A stretch of 20,390 nucleotides of DNA from M55B144 sp964550615 (GCA_964550615.1 CAZKAB010000031.1:1-20390), one strand, 5' to 3'. Positions 1 through 7,672 are shown, counted from the stretch's first letter. The notes: generated by a model not told the origin, from the sequence alone. Translations and numbers: made by a program.

Positions 1-684
1 TCCTCGGACGGCTATTCGATGAACTATCCGGCAGACATGTTGGCAGATCGCAGCGAAGGCACGTGGATCCTCGCGTTCAAGGAAAACGGTGAATACATGC
101 CGCTCGATCCCGGTTTCCTGCGAATAGTGGAGGTGGGAGACAGCAACCCGCACTTCACGAGTTCGTTGTCAGCGCGCATGGTCGACCGTATTGAAGTCCT
201 TGGAACTTACGAGGACTACAGCCTCCTCATGACAGGGGCGGTCGAACGCAAGTTTACACGTGGCGAACTGGAGGCCGGAATCGGCTGCCCGTGTCACACC
301 GCTACGGTGACCGTGACGAGCAAGGGCGAGACACATACGTATACCGGCCTGCCTCTGTGGCGGCTTGTCGGTTACGTCGACGACGAGGTGTATCCGGCGG
401 TCGATCAGGGGATCCACTACGACGACGTGGATTTCAACGATGCTCTGGCCGCCACAGACTATGAAATTACGCTCACCGCGTCGGACGGCTATTCGCAGAC
501 GGTCTACTCATCGTGGATCGCCCACGACGATCGATTCATTGTCGCGTTCAAGATGGACGGAACGTTTCTCGATCCGAGCGCCGACGGGTACATGCGGTTT
601 GTCTATGACGACTCCGTCGTGCTTCCTGAAGGCGCTCGACTGAAGTCGGTCAAGTTCCTTACCGAGATCAAGCTTGGTCTCTAG
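1..684 (+). CDS. Tandem sulfite-oxidase-fold (Oxidored_molyb-like) domain protein, 5' partial
   Basis: The frame is open from base 1, so the start lies outside the window; 227 residues are visible, ending at TAG. The first ~65 residues are the C-terminal half of one sulfite-oxidase-fold domain (a DGY motif at residues 3-5, then an ILAFKENG segment and a closing VDRIEVL strand). A second, complete domain follows at about 72-227, with MTGAVERKFTRGELEAG, YTGLPLWRLVG, ASDGY at 160-164, FIVAFKMDG and KSVKFLTEI. This order matches the noncatalytic molybdopterin-oxidoreductase-like domains often annotated 'molybdopterin-dependent oxidoreductase'. No Cys sits at the position expected for the Mo ligand, between the VTVT strand and YTGLPL; the only Cys pair (CPC, 96-98) is upstream of it. 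The gene overlaps the next one, an ECF S component, by 11 bp, so it probably belongs to the transporter operon. I infer an extracytoplasmic ligand-binding role. A signal peptide cannot be judged. Confidence 0.8.
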   Translation, partial: SSDGYSMNYPADMLADRSEGTWILAFKENGEYMPLDPGFLRIVEVGDSNPHFTSSLSARMVDRIEVLGTYEDYSLLMTGAVERKFTRGELEAGIGCPCHTATVTVTSKGETHTYTGLPLWRLVGYVDDEVYPAVDQGIHYDDVDFNDALAATDYEITLTASDGYSQTVYSSWIAHDDRFIVAFKMDGTFLDPSADGYMRFVYDDSVVLPEGARLKSVKFLTEIKLGL

Positions 685-1738
685 CGAAGAGTCGACGTAC
701 GAACCCTCGGCACGGCAAAAGCACCGCCTCGATCTGCGCGAGATTGTGCTGGTGGCGCTCCTCGCCGCGATTGGGGGGGTGCTCTCCACCTACATCGGCT
801 ACATCGGGAATCTGATCAACCGCCTGTTTGGCGTCCCGTTCGGCGCCGGCCAACTGATCGCCGGTCTACACATCGTGTGGCCTCTCTTGGCACGCATCTT
901 GATCGGCCGTTTCGGTTCGGGAACGCTGACCGGCCTGACCAAGGGACTCGTCGAGTTCCTCGCCGGGGGAACGCACGGCGTCGTAATCGTGCTTGTATCG
1001 TTGATCGAAGGGCTGCTTGTCGATCTCGGCATGGGGATTTCTCGACGATCCAACCTAGCAGTGACGATGCTCTCCGGTGCGGTCGCGTCGGCATCGAATA
1101 TCTTTGTATTCCAGGCACTCTACTTCTCAGATGTATCGGTGACGTTCATCTTTGTGATGGCGGGGTTATCGTTTGTCTCAGGGGCGTTCTTCGGTGGGTA
1201 TCTGGCGTGGGATCTGCACCGGCTGCTCGTTTCCACTCGCCTCGTTCGACGTGCCGAGACGGGCGTGGTGCGCGGCCGCATTACCTGGAAGAGGCACATC
1301 GTCACGCTCGCCGTGGTGATCGGGATCCTCGCCGGTGGGGCATGGTACTACGTGACGGTATACGATCCTTTTGCCGCTCCCGACGCGGCGAAGATCATGG
1401 GCGCGGTCGACAGCCAATACACGTTTCATTACGGGGATTGGGAGGGCGAGCAAGTCACCGTCACCGCCGAGGTGCGTGGAAGTGTGACCTATGTGTCGCC
1501 GCAGCCCTACACCGGCGTTCTGTTACGTGACGTACTTGCTCGTGCCGAACCGAAGTCCGGAGCCTCGACTGTGCGCGTTATCGCGGATGACGGCTACGAG
1601 GCGAGTTTCGCGCTCGACGCAGTGATGGACGACGATTCACTCCTACTGACGCTGGATGCCGGACGGCTGCAGCTTGTAGCCGCGGCCTATGATGGCGCCC
1701 ATTGGGTAAAGCGGGTGACCCGAATTGTCATCGAATGA
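674..1738 (+). CDS. ECF transporter S component (YkoE-like) fused to a C-terminal sulfite-oxidase-fold domain
   Basis: This 354-residue protein has about six hydrophobic segments in residues 22-180, resembling the YkoE family of ECF substrate-specificity components (hydroxymethylpyrimidine/thiamine type in Bacillus). A seventh segment at 209-228 is followed by a soluble domain at about 235-354. That domain carries YTGVLLRDVL (279-288), ADDGY (304-308) and a closing WVKRVTRIVI, the signature of the sulfite-oxidase fold, again without a Mo-ligand Cys. ECF S components normally have six helices with both ends in the cytoplasm, so a seventh helix would place the extra domain outside; this is inferred. 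The start is TTG at 674 (GTC TCT AGC follows), overlapping the upstream stop by 11 bp; no better start precedes the first helix. The order S component, fused ATPase, T component matches ykoEDC. The substrate is unknown: thiamine precursors are possible, but no riboswitch is visible to support it. Confidence 0.8.
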   Translation: MVSSEESTYEPSARQKHRLDLREIVLVALLAAIGGVLSTYIGYIGNLINRLFGVPFGAGQLIAGLHIVWPLLARILIGRFGSGTLTGLTKGLVEFLAGGTHGVVIVLVSLIEGLLVDLGMGISRRSNLAVTMLSGAVASASNIFVFQALYFSDVSVTFIFVMAGLSFVSGAFFGGYLAWDLHRLLVSTRLVRRAETGVVRGRITWKRHIVTLAVVIGILAGGAWYYVTVYDPFAAPDAAKIMGAVDSQYTFHYGDWEGEQVTVTAEVRGSVTYVSPQPYTGVLLRDVLARAEPKSGASTVRVIADDGYEASFALDAVMDDDSLLLTLDAGRLQLVAAAYDGAHWVKRVTRIVIE

Positions 1739-3179
1739 GCCCCCCACCATCCGATTCGACGGACTGACCGTCCGATTCCCGGAACGCAGTCGCCCGGCGT
1801 TGGTCGATGTCGCGGAACGCATCGATCCGGGTGAGGTTGTTGTGATCACCGGTCCGTCGGGGTGCGGAAAGTCAACGCTTTGCCGCACTCTTGCAGGATT
1901 CATACCGTCGCTCATCCCCGCTCGGGTGGCGGGTGACGTCCGCGTTGGAGACGAGTCGGTGTTCGCGACCGATCCGGCACGCCTCGCGGCCCGCATCGGG
2001 CTGGTGCAACAAGATCCGGATGCGCAGATTTGTACGATTCGTGTTCGCCAGGAAGTGGCATTCGGCGCGGAGAATCTGCGTCTTCCTATCGTAGAAGTGA
2101 ATCGCCGGGTCGATGCCGCGCTCGAGGTCGCGGGCATCGCCGAGTTAGCGGACCGAGACACAACCACTCTCTCCGGCGGAGAGAAGCAACGGCTGGCGAT
2201 TGCGTCGATCCTGGCGCTGGAGCCGCGGGTGCTCCTTCTTGACGAGCCGACTGCCAACCTCGACCCGGCCGGAGCGCAGGCGATCTTTGACACTCTTGCG
2301 CGTCTGCGGCGGGAAGAAGGGCGGACGTTCGTTATCGTCGAGCATCGGCTCGCACCATTGCTTCAACTCGAGCCGCGACTGCTCGTGATGGATGAAGGTC
2401 GAATCGTCGTTCGTCGTCCAGCGCGCCGCCACGAGGATCTCGTCGCCCTGGGTCTGCGTTCGGGCTGGCCGCGTCAGTCCGCCGGCATGCCGGACACGAC
2501 GGGGGAACAGGTGGTGCTGAGCAATGTCTTCTTCAGCTACGGCCCCAAACCGTTGATCGAAAACCTGTCGTTTGCGATCCGCCCGGGCAAGATTGTTGGC
2601 CTGATCGGGCCGAACGGCGGAGGGAAGACCACGCTTCTGAGGCTGATTGCCGGCCTCGAATCCCCGCAAACCGGGACTATCGACCGCGCTCACGATCTGC
2701 GGATGAGCATGGTTTTCCAGCATCCACACCAGCAGATATTCGAACGAAGCGTGCTCCGTGAACTCGAAATCGAAGGGCCGCTCGACGCTGACCGGCGGGT
2801 CGAGCTTCTCGCCGAGGCACGACTCGGCGGACTCGAAGACATTGCCCCGCTGTCACTGAGCCTGGGGGAACAGCGCCGGCTGACAGTTGTGACGGCGTTT
2901 CGCACGCATCCCGACCTCATCCTTCTCGATGAGCCGTTCATCGGACAGGATCGGCAAAATGCGGCGTGGATGATCGGTCGGATACTCGCGGCACGCGAAC
3001 GCGGGGCGATGATCGTCCTTGTTACGCACGATATCCCGCTTGTTGCTGCACTCTGCGACAGCCTGCTTTACCTGGGTGAAGAGGCGATCGCAGGATCTCC
3101 GGAGACGGTCTTCGCCCGACTGGCGGAGTTGGGTCGAGACGCGTTCACGCCGGAATACTGGGACGGCGATCGCTCGTGA
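1725..3179 (+). CDS. ECF transporter energizing ATPase, two fused ABC domains (YkoD/EcfAA'-like)
   Basis: This 484-residue cytoplasmic ATPase has two complete nucleotide-binding domains. Domain 1 has Walker A GPSGCGKST (43-51), Q-loop QQDPD (95-99), signature LSGGE (149-153), Walker B LLLDEP (170-175) and H-loop VEH (205-207). Domain 2 has Walker A GPNGGGKTT (295-303), Q-loop FQHPHQQ (331-337), a variant signature LSLGE (378-382), Walker B LILLDEP (398-404) and switch VTHD (433-436). The length and double-domain form are typical of YkoD-type ECF ATPases, which replace the EcfA/EcfA' heterodimer. The start is TTG at 1725, overlapping the S-component stop by 14 bp; the ATG at 1735 is in another frame and closes after ten codons. 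It should hydrolyse ATP and couple through the T component encoded downstream. The function is clear from the motifs; only the substrate of the complex is open. Confidence 0.93.
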   Translation: MSSNEPPTIRFDGLTVRFPERSRPALVDVAERIDPGEVVVITGPSGCGKSTLCRTLAGFIPSLIPARVAGDVRVGDESVFATDPARLAARIGLVQQDPDAQICTIRVRQEVAFGAENLRLPIVEVNRRVDAALEVAGIAELADRDTTTLSGGEKQRLAIASILALEPRVLLLDEPTANLDPAGAQAIFDTLARLRREEGRTFVIVEHRLAPLLQLEPRLLVMDEGRIVVRRPARRHEDLVALGLRSGWPRQSAGMPDTTGEQVVLSNVFFSYGPKPLIENLSFAIRPGKIVGLIGPNGGGKTTLLRLIAGLESPQTGTIDRAHDLRMSMVFQHPHQQIFERSVLRELEIEGPLDADRRVELLAEARLGGLEDIAPLSLSLGEQRRLTVVTAFRTHPDLILLDEPFIGQDRQNAAWMIGRILAARERGAMIVLVTHDIPLVAALCDSLLYLGEEAIAGSPETVFARLAELGRDAFTPEYWDGDRS

Positions 3180-3230
3180 TCTTGACGTTGTGCTGCCGTG
3201 AAAGAGAGGTTGATCACGCATGATCCCGCG
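3176..3230 (+). repeat. 55-bp direct repeat, copy 1, abutting the assembly gap
   Basis: These 55 bases, from the TGA of the ECF ATPase into the first codons of the T component, are identical to 3331-3385 on the far side of the N run. Both copies end or begin exactly at the gap. This is what two contig ends sharing an uncollapsed k-mer overlap would look like, not a biological repeat. Confidence 0.95.
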
Positions 3231-3330
3231 NNNNNNNNNNNNNNNNNNNNNNNNNNNNNNNNNNNNNNNNNNNNNNNNNNNNNNNNNNNNNNNNNNNNNN
3301 NNNNNNNNNNNNNNNNNNNNNNNNNNNNNN
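3231..3330. other. Assembly gap of 100 N, probably artefactual
   Basis: Exactly 100 N separate two identical 55-bp flanks. If the flanks are merged, the ATPase stop (3177-3179) is followed after about 40 bp by the ATG of the T component (copies at 3220 and 3375), with an AGAGAGG ribosome-binding site between. The expected operon is then complete with no missing sequence. Confidence 0.9.
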
Positions 3331-3385
3331 GTGATCTTGACGTTGTGCTGCCGTGAAAGAGAGGTTGATCACGCATGATCCCGCG
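3331..3385 (+). repeat. 55-bp direct repeat, copy 2, abutting the assembly gap
   Basis: This is identical to 3176-3230 at an offset of 155 bases and starts at the first base after the N run. It contains the AGAGAGG ribosome-binding site and the ATG of the T-component gene. Confidence 0.95.
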
Positions 3386-4148
3386 GGTCTCATACCACGC
3401 GGGAGTGCACGGCCTGCATCGAGCGGGCCCGCTTGGCAACCTCTTCCTCCTTGCGGGATTCGTCTGTGTCGGTCTCGCCTCGCCGAGCATCTTGCTCAAG
3501 CTTGTAGCACTGGCACTGATCATCATCGCCGCCTTTCTGTCGGACGAATCGCCGCGTGCTTTCCTCGGGAGTTTGCGATTCGTTGTCGTTTTCGCGTTGA
3601 TTCTGTTCGTGGCGCAGGCACTCTCTATTCGTGATGGATCGACGCTCTTCTCGATCGGCGTGCCGATCACGGATGGCGGGCTCATTGCCGGTGGTGAGAT
3701 GGCGCTTCGGTTCATAGTCATCCTTATGGCGAGCTTTCTTTTTGTCCTTGTTACCGACCCGGATCGGCTGTCGCATATGCTTATCAGACTTGGAATCCCG
3801 TACCGGTACGGGTTCATGTTCATCCTCGCGCTCCGTTTCGTCCCCTTCTTTCGCAACGAGCTTTCCACGGTACGCGAGGCTCAGCGCATGCGGGGAATAC
3901 ACCCTTCCGTCAGGAGCCTCTCCGGGATCAGAAAGACGATCCACTACACATTCATCCCGGTCCTTGTCGCTGGGCTGATGCGCGTCGATTCCATTACGAT
4001 GTCGATGAAAGGTCGTTGCTTCGGGCTTTATCCCACGAGGACAAGTGCTCAGCGGCTCGGGTTCGGAATGATTGACCTGCTAATTACAGTGGTTGCCGTC
4101 GTCCTCATTGCATTCGTGATTGTAGCACGGAGGCGGACATGGCTGTGA
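3375..4148 (+). CDS. ECF transporter T component (EcfT/CbiQ/YkoC-like)
   Basis: This 257-residue integral membrane protein is the scaffold that links the S component to the ATPases. Hydrophobic segments lie at about 22-55, 66-84, 103-127, 144-158 and 229-250. The two EcfT coupling motifs are visible: AQRMRG at 169-174, matching the first Ala-Arg-Gly motif, and MKGRCFG at 211-217, matching the second. These short helices normally dock into grooves of the two ATPase domains. The ATG at 3375 follows an AGAGAGG ribosome-binding site about 10 nt upstream. A second copy of the same start lies at 3220 because of the duplicated contig ends. The gene overlaps the downstream membrane-anchored domain protein by 10 bp, so translation is probably coupled. 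Confidence 0.9.
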   Translation: MIPRVSYHAGVHGLHRAGPLGNLFLLAGFVCVGLASPSILLKLVALALIIIAAFLSDESPRAFLGSLRFVVVFALILFVAQALSIRDGSTLFSIGVPITDGGLIAGGEMALRFIVILMASFLFVLVTDPDRLSHMLIRLGIPYRYGFMFILALRFVPFFRNELSTVREAQRMRGIHPSVRSLSGIRKTIHYTFIPVLVAGLMRVDSITMSMKGRCFGLYPTRTSAQRLGFGMIDLLITVVAVVLIAFVIVARRRTWL

Positions 4149-4675
4149 CCGGACGGCTGCGACGCGGGTATCTCATTGCTTTCCTCCTGCTCGTCGCTGC
4201 GATCGTTGTGCCGACGATCGTCCGCATGAACATCCCAACACGCGGACCGGCGATCATTCTTGTGAGCCCCCAAGGGGAAGAACGATCGGTTGATCTGAAG
4301 CGCATGCAGGGCATGCACGTGTTGACCAGGAGAGGGATCTACCAGAATCAGTTCGGCAACTGGCGCGACGAGGGGATCTACACGGGGGTTCTTCTCTCCG
4401 ACCTGATCGGGCGGGATGTCGATTTCAAGTCGGTCCGCGTTGTTGCCTCCGATGGGTATGAGGTGAAGATTGACCGTGCGCGCGTCCTCGATCCAGCGTA
4501 TCCGATGGTTCTCGCATATGCGTTTGACGGCAAAGACGTCCCGGCCTGGCCGGACGGGTTTCGGATCGCGGTGCTTCCCGATGATGGAGCGGTGAGTAAC
4601 GAAGAGTACAATGCCGTTTCCGCCGGAAGCTTCTGGGTGAAGAATGTGGAGCGCTTGATCCTGTCAGCGGACTAG
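4139..4675 (+). CDS. Single-pass membrane protein with a sulfite-oxidase-fold domain, last gene of the ECF operon
   Basis: This 178-residue protein has one N-terminal membrane segment (10-28) preceded by basic residues, which predicts an N-in topology and an extracytoplasmic domain. The domain carries YTGVLLSDL (81-89), ASDGY (103-107), MVLAYAFDG (123-131) and FWVKNVERLIL (165-175). It is a close relative of the domain fused to the S component in the same operon. In canonical sulfite-oxidase-fold enzymes a Cys ligates molybdenum just before the TG-V-P-L motif; here that stretch reads NQFGNWRDEGIYTG, with no Cys. A GGAGG ribosome-binding site at 4129-4133 and a 10-bp overlap with the T-component gene support the ATG start. 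I infer a non-enzymatic binding or docking partner of the importer. A specific function is not established. Confidence 0.8.
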   Translation: MAVTGRLRRGYLIAFLLLVAAIVVPTIVRMNIPTRGPAIILVSPQGEERSVDLKRMQGMHVLTRRGIYQNQFGNWRDEGIYTGVLLSDLIGRDVDFKSVRVVASDGYEVKIDRARVLDPAYPMVLAYAFDGKDVPAWPDGFRIAVLPDDGAVSNEEYNAVSAGSFWVKNVERLILSAD

Positions 4676-4737
4676 GTTCTCCGGAAGCGAATCTCGCGCG
4701 CGATCGAATGCTGGAACGGCGTGTGCAGTGGCTCTAC

Positions 4738-4765
4738 TTGTGCGATAATCAATGTTGCCTATAGA
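4738..4765 (+). promoter_or_regulatory. Possible sigma70-type promoter for the HAD gene
   Basis: TTGTGC (4738-4743) and TATAGA (4760-4765) are spaced by 16 bp, about 30 bp before the HAD start, in the 118-bp gap after the ECF operon. The -35 match is imperfect, so this is tentative; the gene could also be read from the upstream operon. Confidence 0.35.
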
Positions 4766-4793
4766 TACTGATTGGACTTCTAAAGGAAGGCCG

Positions 4794-5456
4794 ATGAAAT
4801 CGCAACGCATTACCGCCGTAATCTGGGACTTCAACGGAACGCTGATTGACGACGTCGATCTCGCTACACGATCGATCAACACCCTGCTCTTGCGAAGAAA
4901 CTTGGCGCCTCTGACCGTGGCGACCTACCGCGAAGTGTTCGGGTTTCCCGTTGCCGATTACTATCGCGCCATCGGCGTTGACCTTGCGCAAGAGACAATG
5001 ACCGGGCTGGCCGACGAGTTTCATGAGACATATTTCCTTGGTCTGCCTGAGAGCTCGCTTCATAAGGGCGTAACAGAGATCCTCGAAGCGCTCCAAGCGA
5101 TGGGCGTTGCTCAGTTCATTCTGTCGGCAATGGAGGAAGGGCCCTTGCGGGCGGCGATCGATCGTCTGGGCATTGCCGATTTCTTCACCGGGGTATATGG
5201 ATTGGATCATCGGTTGGCGGATTCGAAGATTGCGCGGGGACGGGAGCTCCTGGATGCGTTCCGCATACGCGCCGAGGACGCACTCTTCATCGGCGATACC
5301 GATCACGATGCCGAAGTGGCGATGGCGCTTGGAACCTCCATCATCCTCATAGCGGAGGGGCATCAATCCGCACAACGGCTGCGCGGCGTCGGCTGCCCGG
5401 TGGTTGACTCATTCGCTCGATTGCGAGAGACGCTCATGCAGCAGCTTTCTCAGTGA
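4794..5456 (+). CDS. HAD-superfamily hydrolase, phosphoglycolate-phosphatase-like
   Basis: This 220-residue protein has a Rossmann-like HAD fold with a helical cap in about residues 20-85. Motif I is DFNGT (12-16), with the nucleophile Asp12. Motif II is the Ser in ILSAM (109-113), motif III is Lys145, and motif IV is GDTDHD (167-172). The second Asp of motif I (DxD), usually the acid/base in phosphatases, is Asn14 here; DxNGT variants are a recognised HAD subgroup often annotated phosphoglycolate phosphatase. ATG 4794 is chosen because AAAGGAAGG lies directly upstream (4782-4790) and the protein then begins two residues before the usual first strand; an upstream ATG at 4752 has no such site. 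The physiological substrate cannot be read from the sequence. Nothing ties it firmly to the flanking operons. Confidence 0.8.
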   Translation: MKSQRITAVIWDFNGTLIDDVDLATRSINTLLLRRNLAPLTVATYREVFGFPVADYYRAIGVDLAQETMTGLADEFHETYFLGLPESSLHKGVTEILEALQAMGVAQFILSAMEEGPLRAAIDRLGIADFFTGVYGLDHRLADSKIARGRELLDAFRIRAEDALFIGDTDHDAEVAMALGTSIILIAEGHQSAQRLRGVGCPVVDSFARLRETLMQQLSQ

Positions 5457-5471
5457 TGACACGGAAACAAA

Positions 5472-5503
5472 CGTCGTAGGGACGCGCGTGCGCCCCTACA
5501 ACG
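5472..5503. terminator. Imperfect palindrome between convergent genes (hairpin/bidirectional terminator or dispersed repeat)
   Basis: CGT/ACG, then GTAGGG (5476-5481) with CCCTAC (5494-5499), then CGC/GCG form a stem with single mismatches and a small loop. It sits in the 95-bp gap between the HAD gene (+) and the VIT-VWA gene (-). There is no real T-run, so termination is only plausible. GTAGGG...CCCTAC hairpins of this kind are often dispersed intergenic repeats in bacterial genomes. Confidence 0.5.
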
Positions 5504-5551
5504 CAAGCTGACCAGCGCCATCAAGAACAAGTTGCCGTACCGCCTCCGGTC

Positions 5552-7672
5552 TTATGAAAGCAGGCGGTCAATGACCTCCTGTGTCAGTTCGCTCAAGCCT
5601 TTGTCGCCGATCCGCACGTAGACGTCGCCGATGCGAACGATGACGCTGTCCCCGATAGCAAGATGCGGGCCGATCCAGTCGACGAGCGTCATCAGGTCGA
5701 AATAGGCGTTGCTGTAGGCGACGATATCGATCGTGTCCTCGTCGGAATAGCCGCTGTCGGTCCAGACGTCATCTCTGAAGAAATACGTGCGATCTTCGAC
5801 ATTACGCACGCCCTCGGCGCCTGTCTGCACGGTATCCGACTCGGCCAGTGTCTTAAGCGCCGTTGCTCCCTGTACCGCACTTGCGCCGCTTGGAGGTGCT
5901 GCGGCCACATTGCGGAGCGCGCCCGCCATGTCTTCGGCCGCCACGTCCTGGTCGACGAGGAAAGATGTGTAGGGTGTGATAATCCCGTAGCGTTTGCTGA
6001 GCGATATTACTGAATCGATGAGCTCGTCGTTTTCGCCGTAGAGCCTTATCTGATCTAGAAGGTACGCGATCTTCCGCCCCGCCCACAGCCGCGGTAGGAA
6101 TGAAGCCTCAAGACCTGTCTCGGAGAATGTGGCCATGGTCGCATACGACGTCGGCAAGCCGCTTGCGGTTCCCGATACAGTCACCAGCGCCTCTCCGGCG
6201 GTCTGATAGCGACCTAGGATAAGAAGCTGTGTACCGCGGAAGATGTCCGGCAAGACGCGTGGGAAGACATCGGATATCTCGACCCCGTCAACTGCAAATA
6301 GTGTGTCGCCGAGTACCGGCGAGGCAATCTTTCTGTAGAAACCGGAAAGGCGGCTCTCAAGGTTCTCTCCCGGAAGGACGTACGTTGTCGTTCCCCGATT
6401 CTCCTGGGCGAGTTGATCGAGAAGGACCGTGTTTACGTTGTTCCCTACGCCGAAAGCGAATACTCGTGCGCCGGCGGCGTTGGCTTCCTTGGCATGGGCG
6501 GCGATCTTCACCGCATCCACTTCACCGACCGTTGGCAGGCCATCGGTGAGGAATATGAGAAAGCGAGGCCGGTCATTGTCTTCGAAGAGCGACAGCGCCA
6601 ATGATAGAGCGTCGTCGATGTTCGTACCGCCGTCCGCCTCGATTCTCGCCACCTGTCCGATCGCTTGTCCGATACTAGTCGTCGAGACCGACACAAGCGC
6701 CGGCTGAAGCGCAGTTACCGTATCGGAGAACGTGATCACGGCGAAACGGTCGCTCGGGTTGACATTCTCGAGTATGAATCTGAGTGCTTCTTTGGCTTGT
6801 TCGATCTTGTCTCCGCTCATGCTTCCCGATCTATCGAGGACGAGAACGAGGTCTTTCGGGAGAGCCTCCACGGAAGCCATCTGGGGTGGAGTGACGATAA
6901 GCAAGAAGAAGCCGTCCTCTCCGGGCGTACGATATGAAAGAAGCGCCATTCCCATTTCCTCGGTCGATACCGTGTAGTAGAGAATGAAATCGTGCGATGG
7001 GCGAATGCCTTCCTCTTCGTAGACGGCAGATGCCGCGTTCTGTCCCAAGCGATTGACGGCAATGTCGTGAGTGGGAGAGTAGACGGCAAACAAAGGTGCA
7101 CTGGTCGCGAGGTCGACCGTGATCTTCACCCGTTCCAGTGGTAGGTGTGAAAAGCGCTCTGTATCGAGCGGATAGCGGTAGCGGTAAGTGCCCCCTTCAG
7201 CGGAGAGAAGCTCGTTGTATGTAATCTCGATTCGTCGCTCGCCTCCGGCGGGAATGGGAAAGATGCGGGCGGAGAGCGTGTCGCGCCCGATGTATTCCAG
7301 CAGTGCCGGATCGATTGCGCGCCTAACGTAGTCCTCGTAAATGGATCGTGCTTCATCAGCGGGGAGTACCCGCGCCTCCAACGCTTCTCCGTCTACCCAC
7401 ATCGTGAAGCTTGAAACGACCGCGCCTACTGGTAGCGGGAATACGTAGCTGCCTTCTATATCGGACTTGGTGTCATTTCTGAATAACTGGTCTACGTGCG
7501 TGGTGACTACACCATCACGAATTGTGACGCTCACATCGTGATAGACGATGGACAGCCATCCGTGACTGGGATCGTCGGGAAGAATGACGCCGTCGGCCAA
7601 AGCGCCGAGCGACACCAGCGTACCAAACATAAGAACTAACAGCAGAACCATCGAGAATGTGCGGTGGGACAT
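5552..7672 (-). CDS. Secreted VIT and von Willebrand factor A domain protein (inter-alpha-trypsin-inhibitor-like)
   Basis: This 706-residue protein begins with a signal peptide (about 1-27, ending ...SLGALA). A VIT domain follows at about 28-155, with VDQLFRNDT, SYVFPLP and the ARSIYEDYVRR motif. The VWA domain at about 273-440 has an intact MIDAS metal site: DRSGS (280-284), GGTN (348-351) and LTDG (376-379). The C-terminal ~260 residues contain the helical stretch ending SKRYGIITPYTSFLV, typical of this family. ATG 7672 is preferred because the GGAGG at 7681-7685 is then 8 nt away; the ATG at 7678 would leave 2 nt. There is no LPXTG motif and no C-terminal membrane segment, so it may be released or held by partners. 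It probably mediates Mg2+-dependent protein binding at the cell surface. It lies downstream of the GH1 gene on the same strand after 129 bp, but a functional link is doubtful. Confidence 0.88.
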   Translation of the reverse strand: MSHRTFSMVLLLVLMFGTLVSLGALADGVILPDDPSHGWLSIVYHDVSVTIRDGVVTTHVDQLFRNDTKSDIEGSYVFPLPVGAVVSSFTMWVDGEALEARVLPADEARSIYEDYVRRAIDPALLEYIGRDTLSARIFPIPAGGERRIEITYNELLSAEGGTYRYRYPLDTERFSHLPLERVKITVDLATSAPLFAVYSPTHDIAVNRLGQNAASAVYEEEGIRPSHDFILYYTVSTEEMGMALLSYRTPGEDGFFLLIVTPPQMASVEALPKDLVLVLDRSGSMSGDKIEQAKEALRFILENVNPSDRFAVITFSDTVTALQPALVSVSTTSIGQAIGQVARIEADGGTNIDDALSLALSLFEDNDRPRFLIFLTDGLPTVGEVDAVKIAAHAKEANAAGARVFAFGVGNNVNTVLLDQLAQENRGTTTYVLPGENLESRLSGFYRKIASPVLGDTLFAVDGVEISDVFPRVLPDIFRGTQLLILGRYQTAGEALVTVSGTASGLPTSYATMATFSETGLEASFLPRLWAGRKIAYLLDQIRLYGENDELIDSVISLSKRYGIITPYTSFLVDQDVAAEDMAGALRNVAAAPPSGASAVQGATALKTLAESDTVQTGAEGVRNVEDRTYFFRDDVWTDSGYSDEDTIDIVAYSNAYFDLMTLVDWIGPHLAIGDSVIVRIGDVYVRIGDKGLSELTQEVIDRLLS

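Noticed and set aside
286..296. CPCH in the first gene as a heme c site
   Set aside because: A c-type heme needs CxxCH; here only one residue separates the cysteines.
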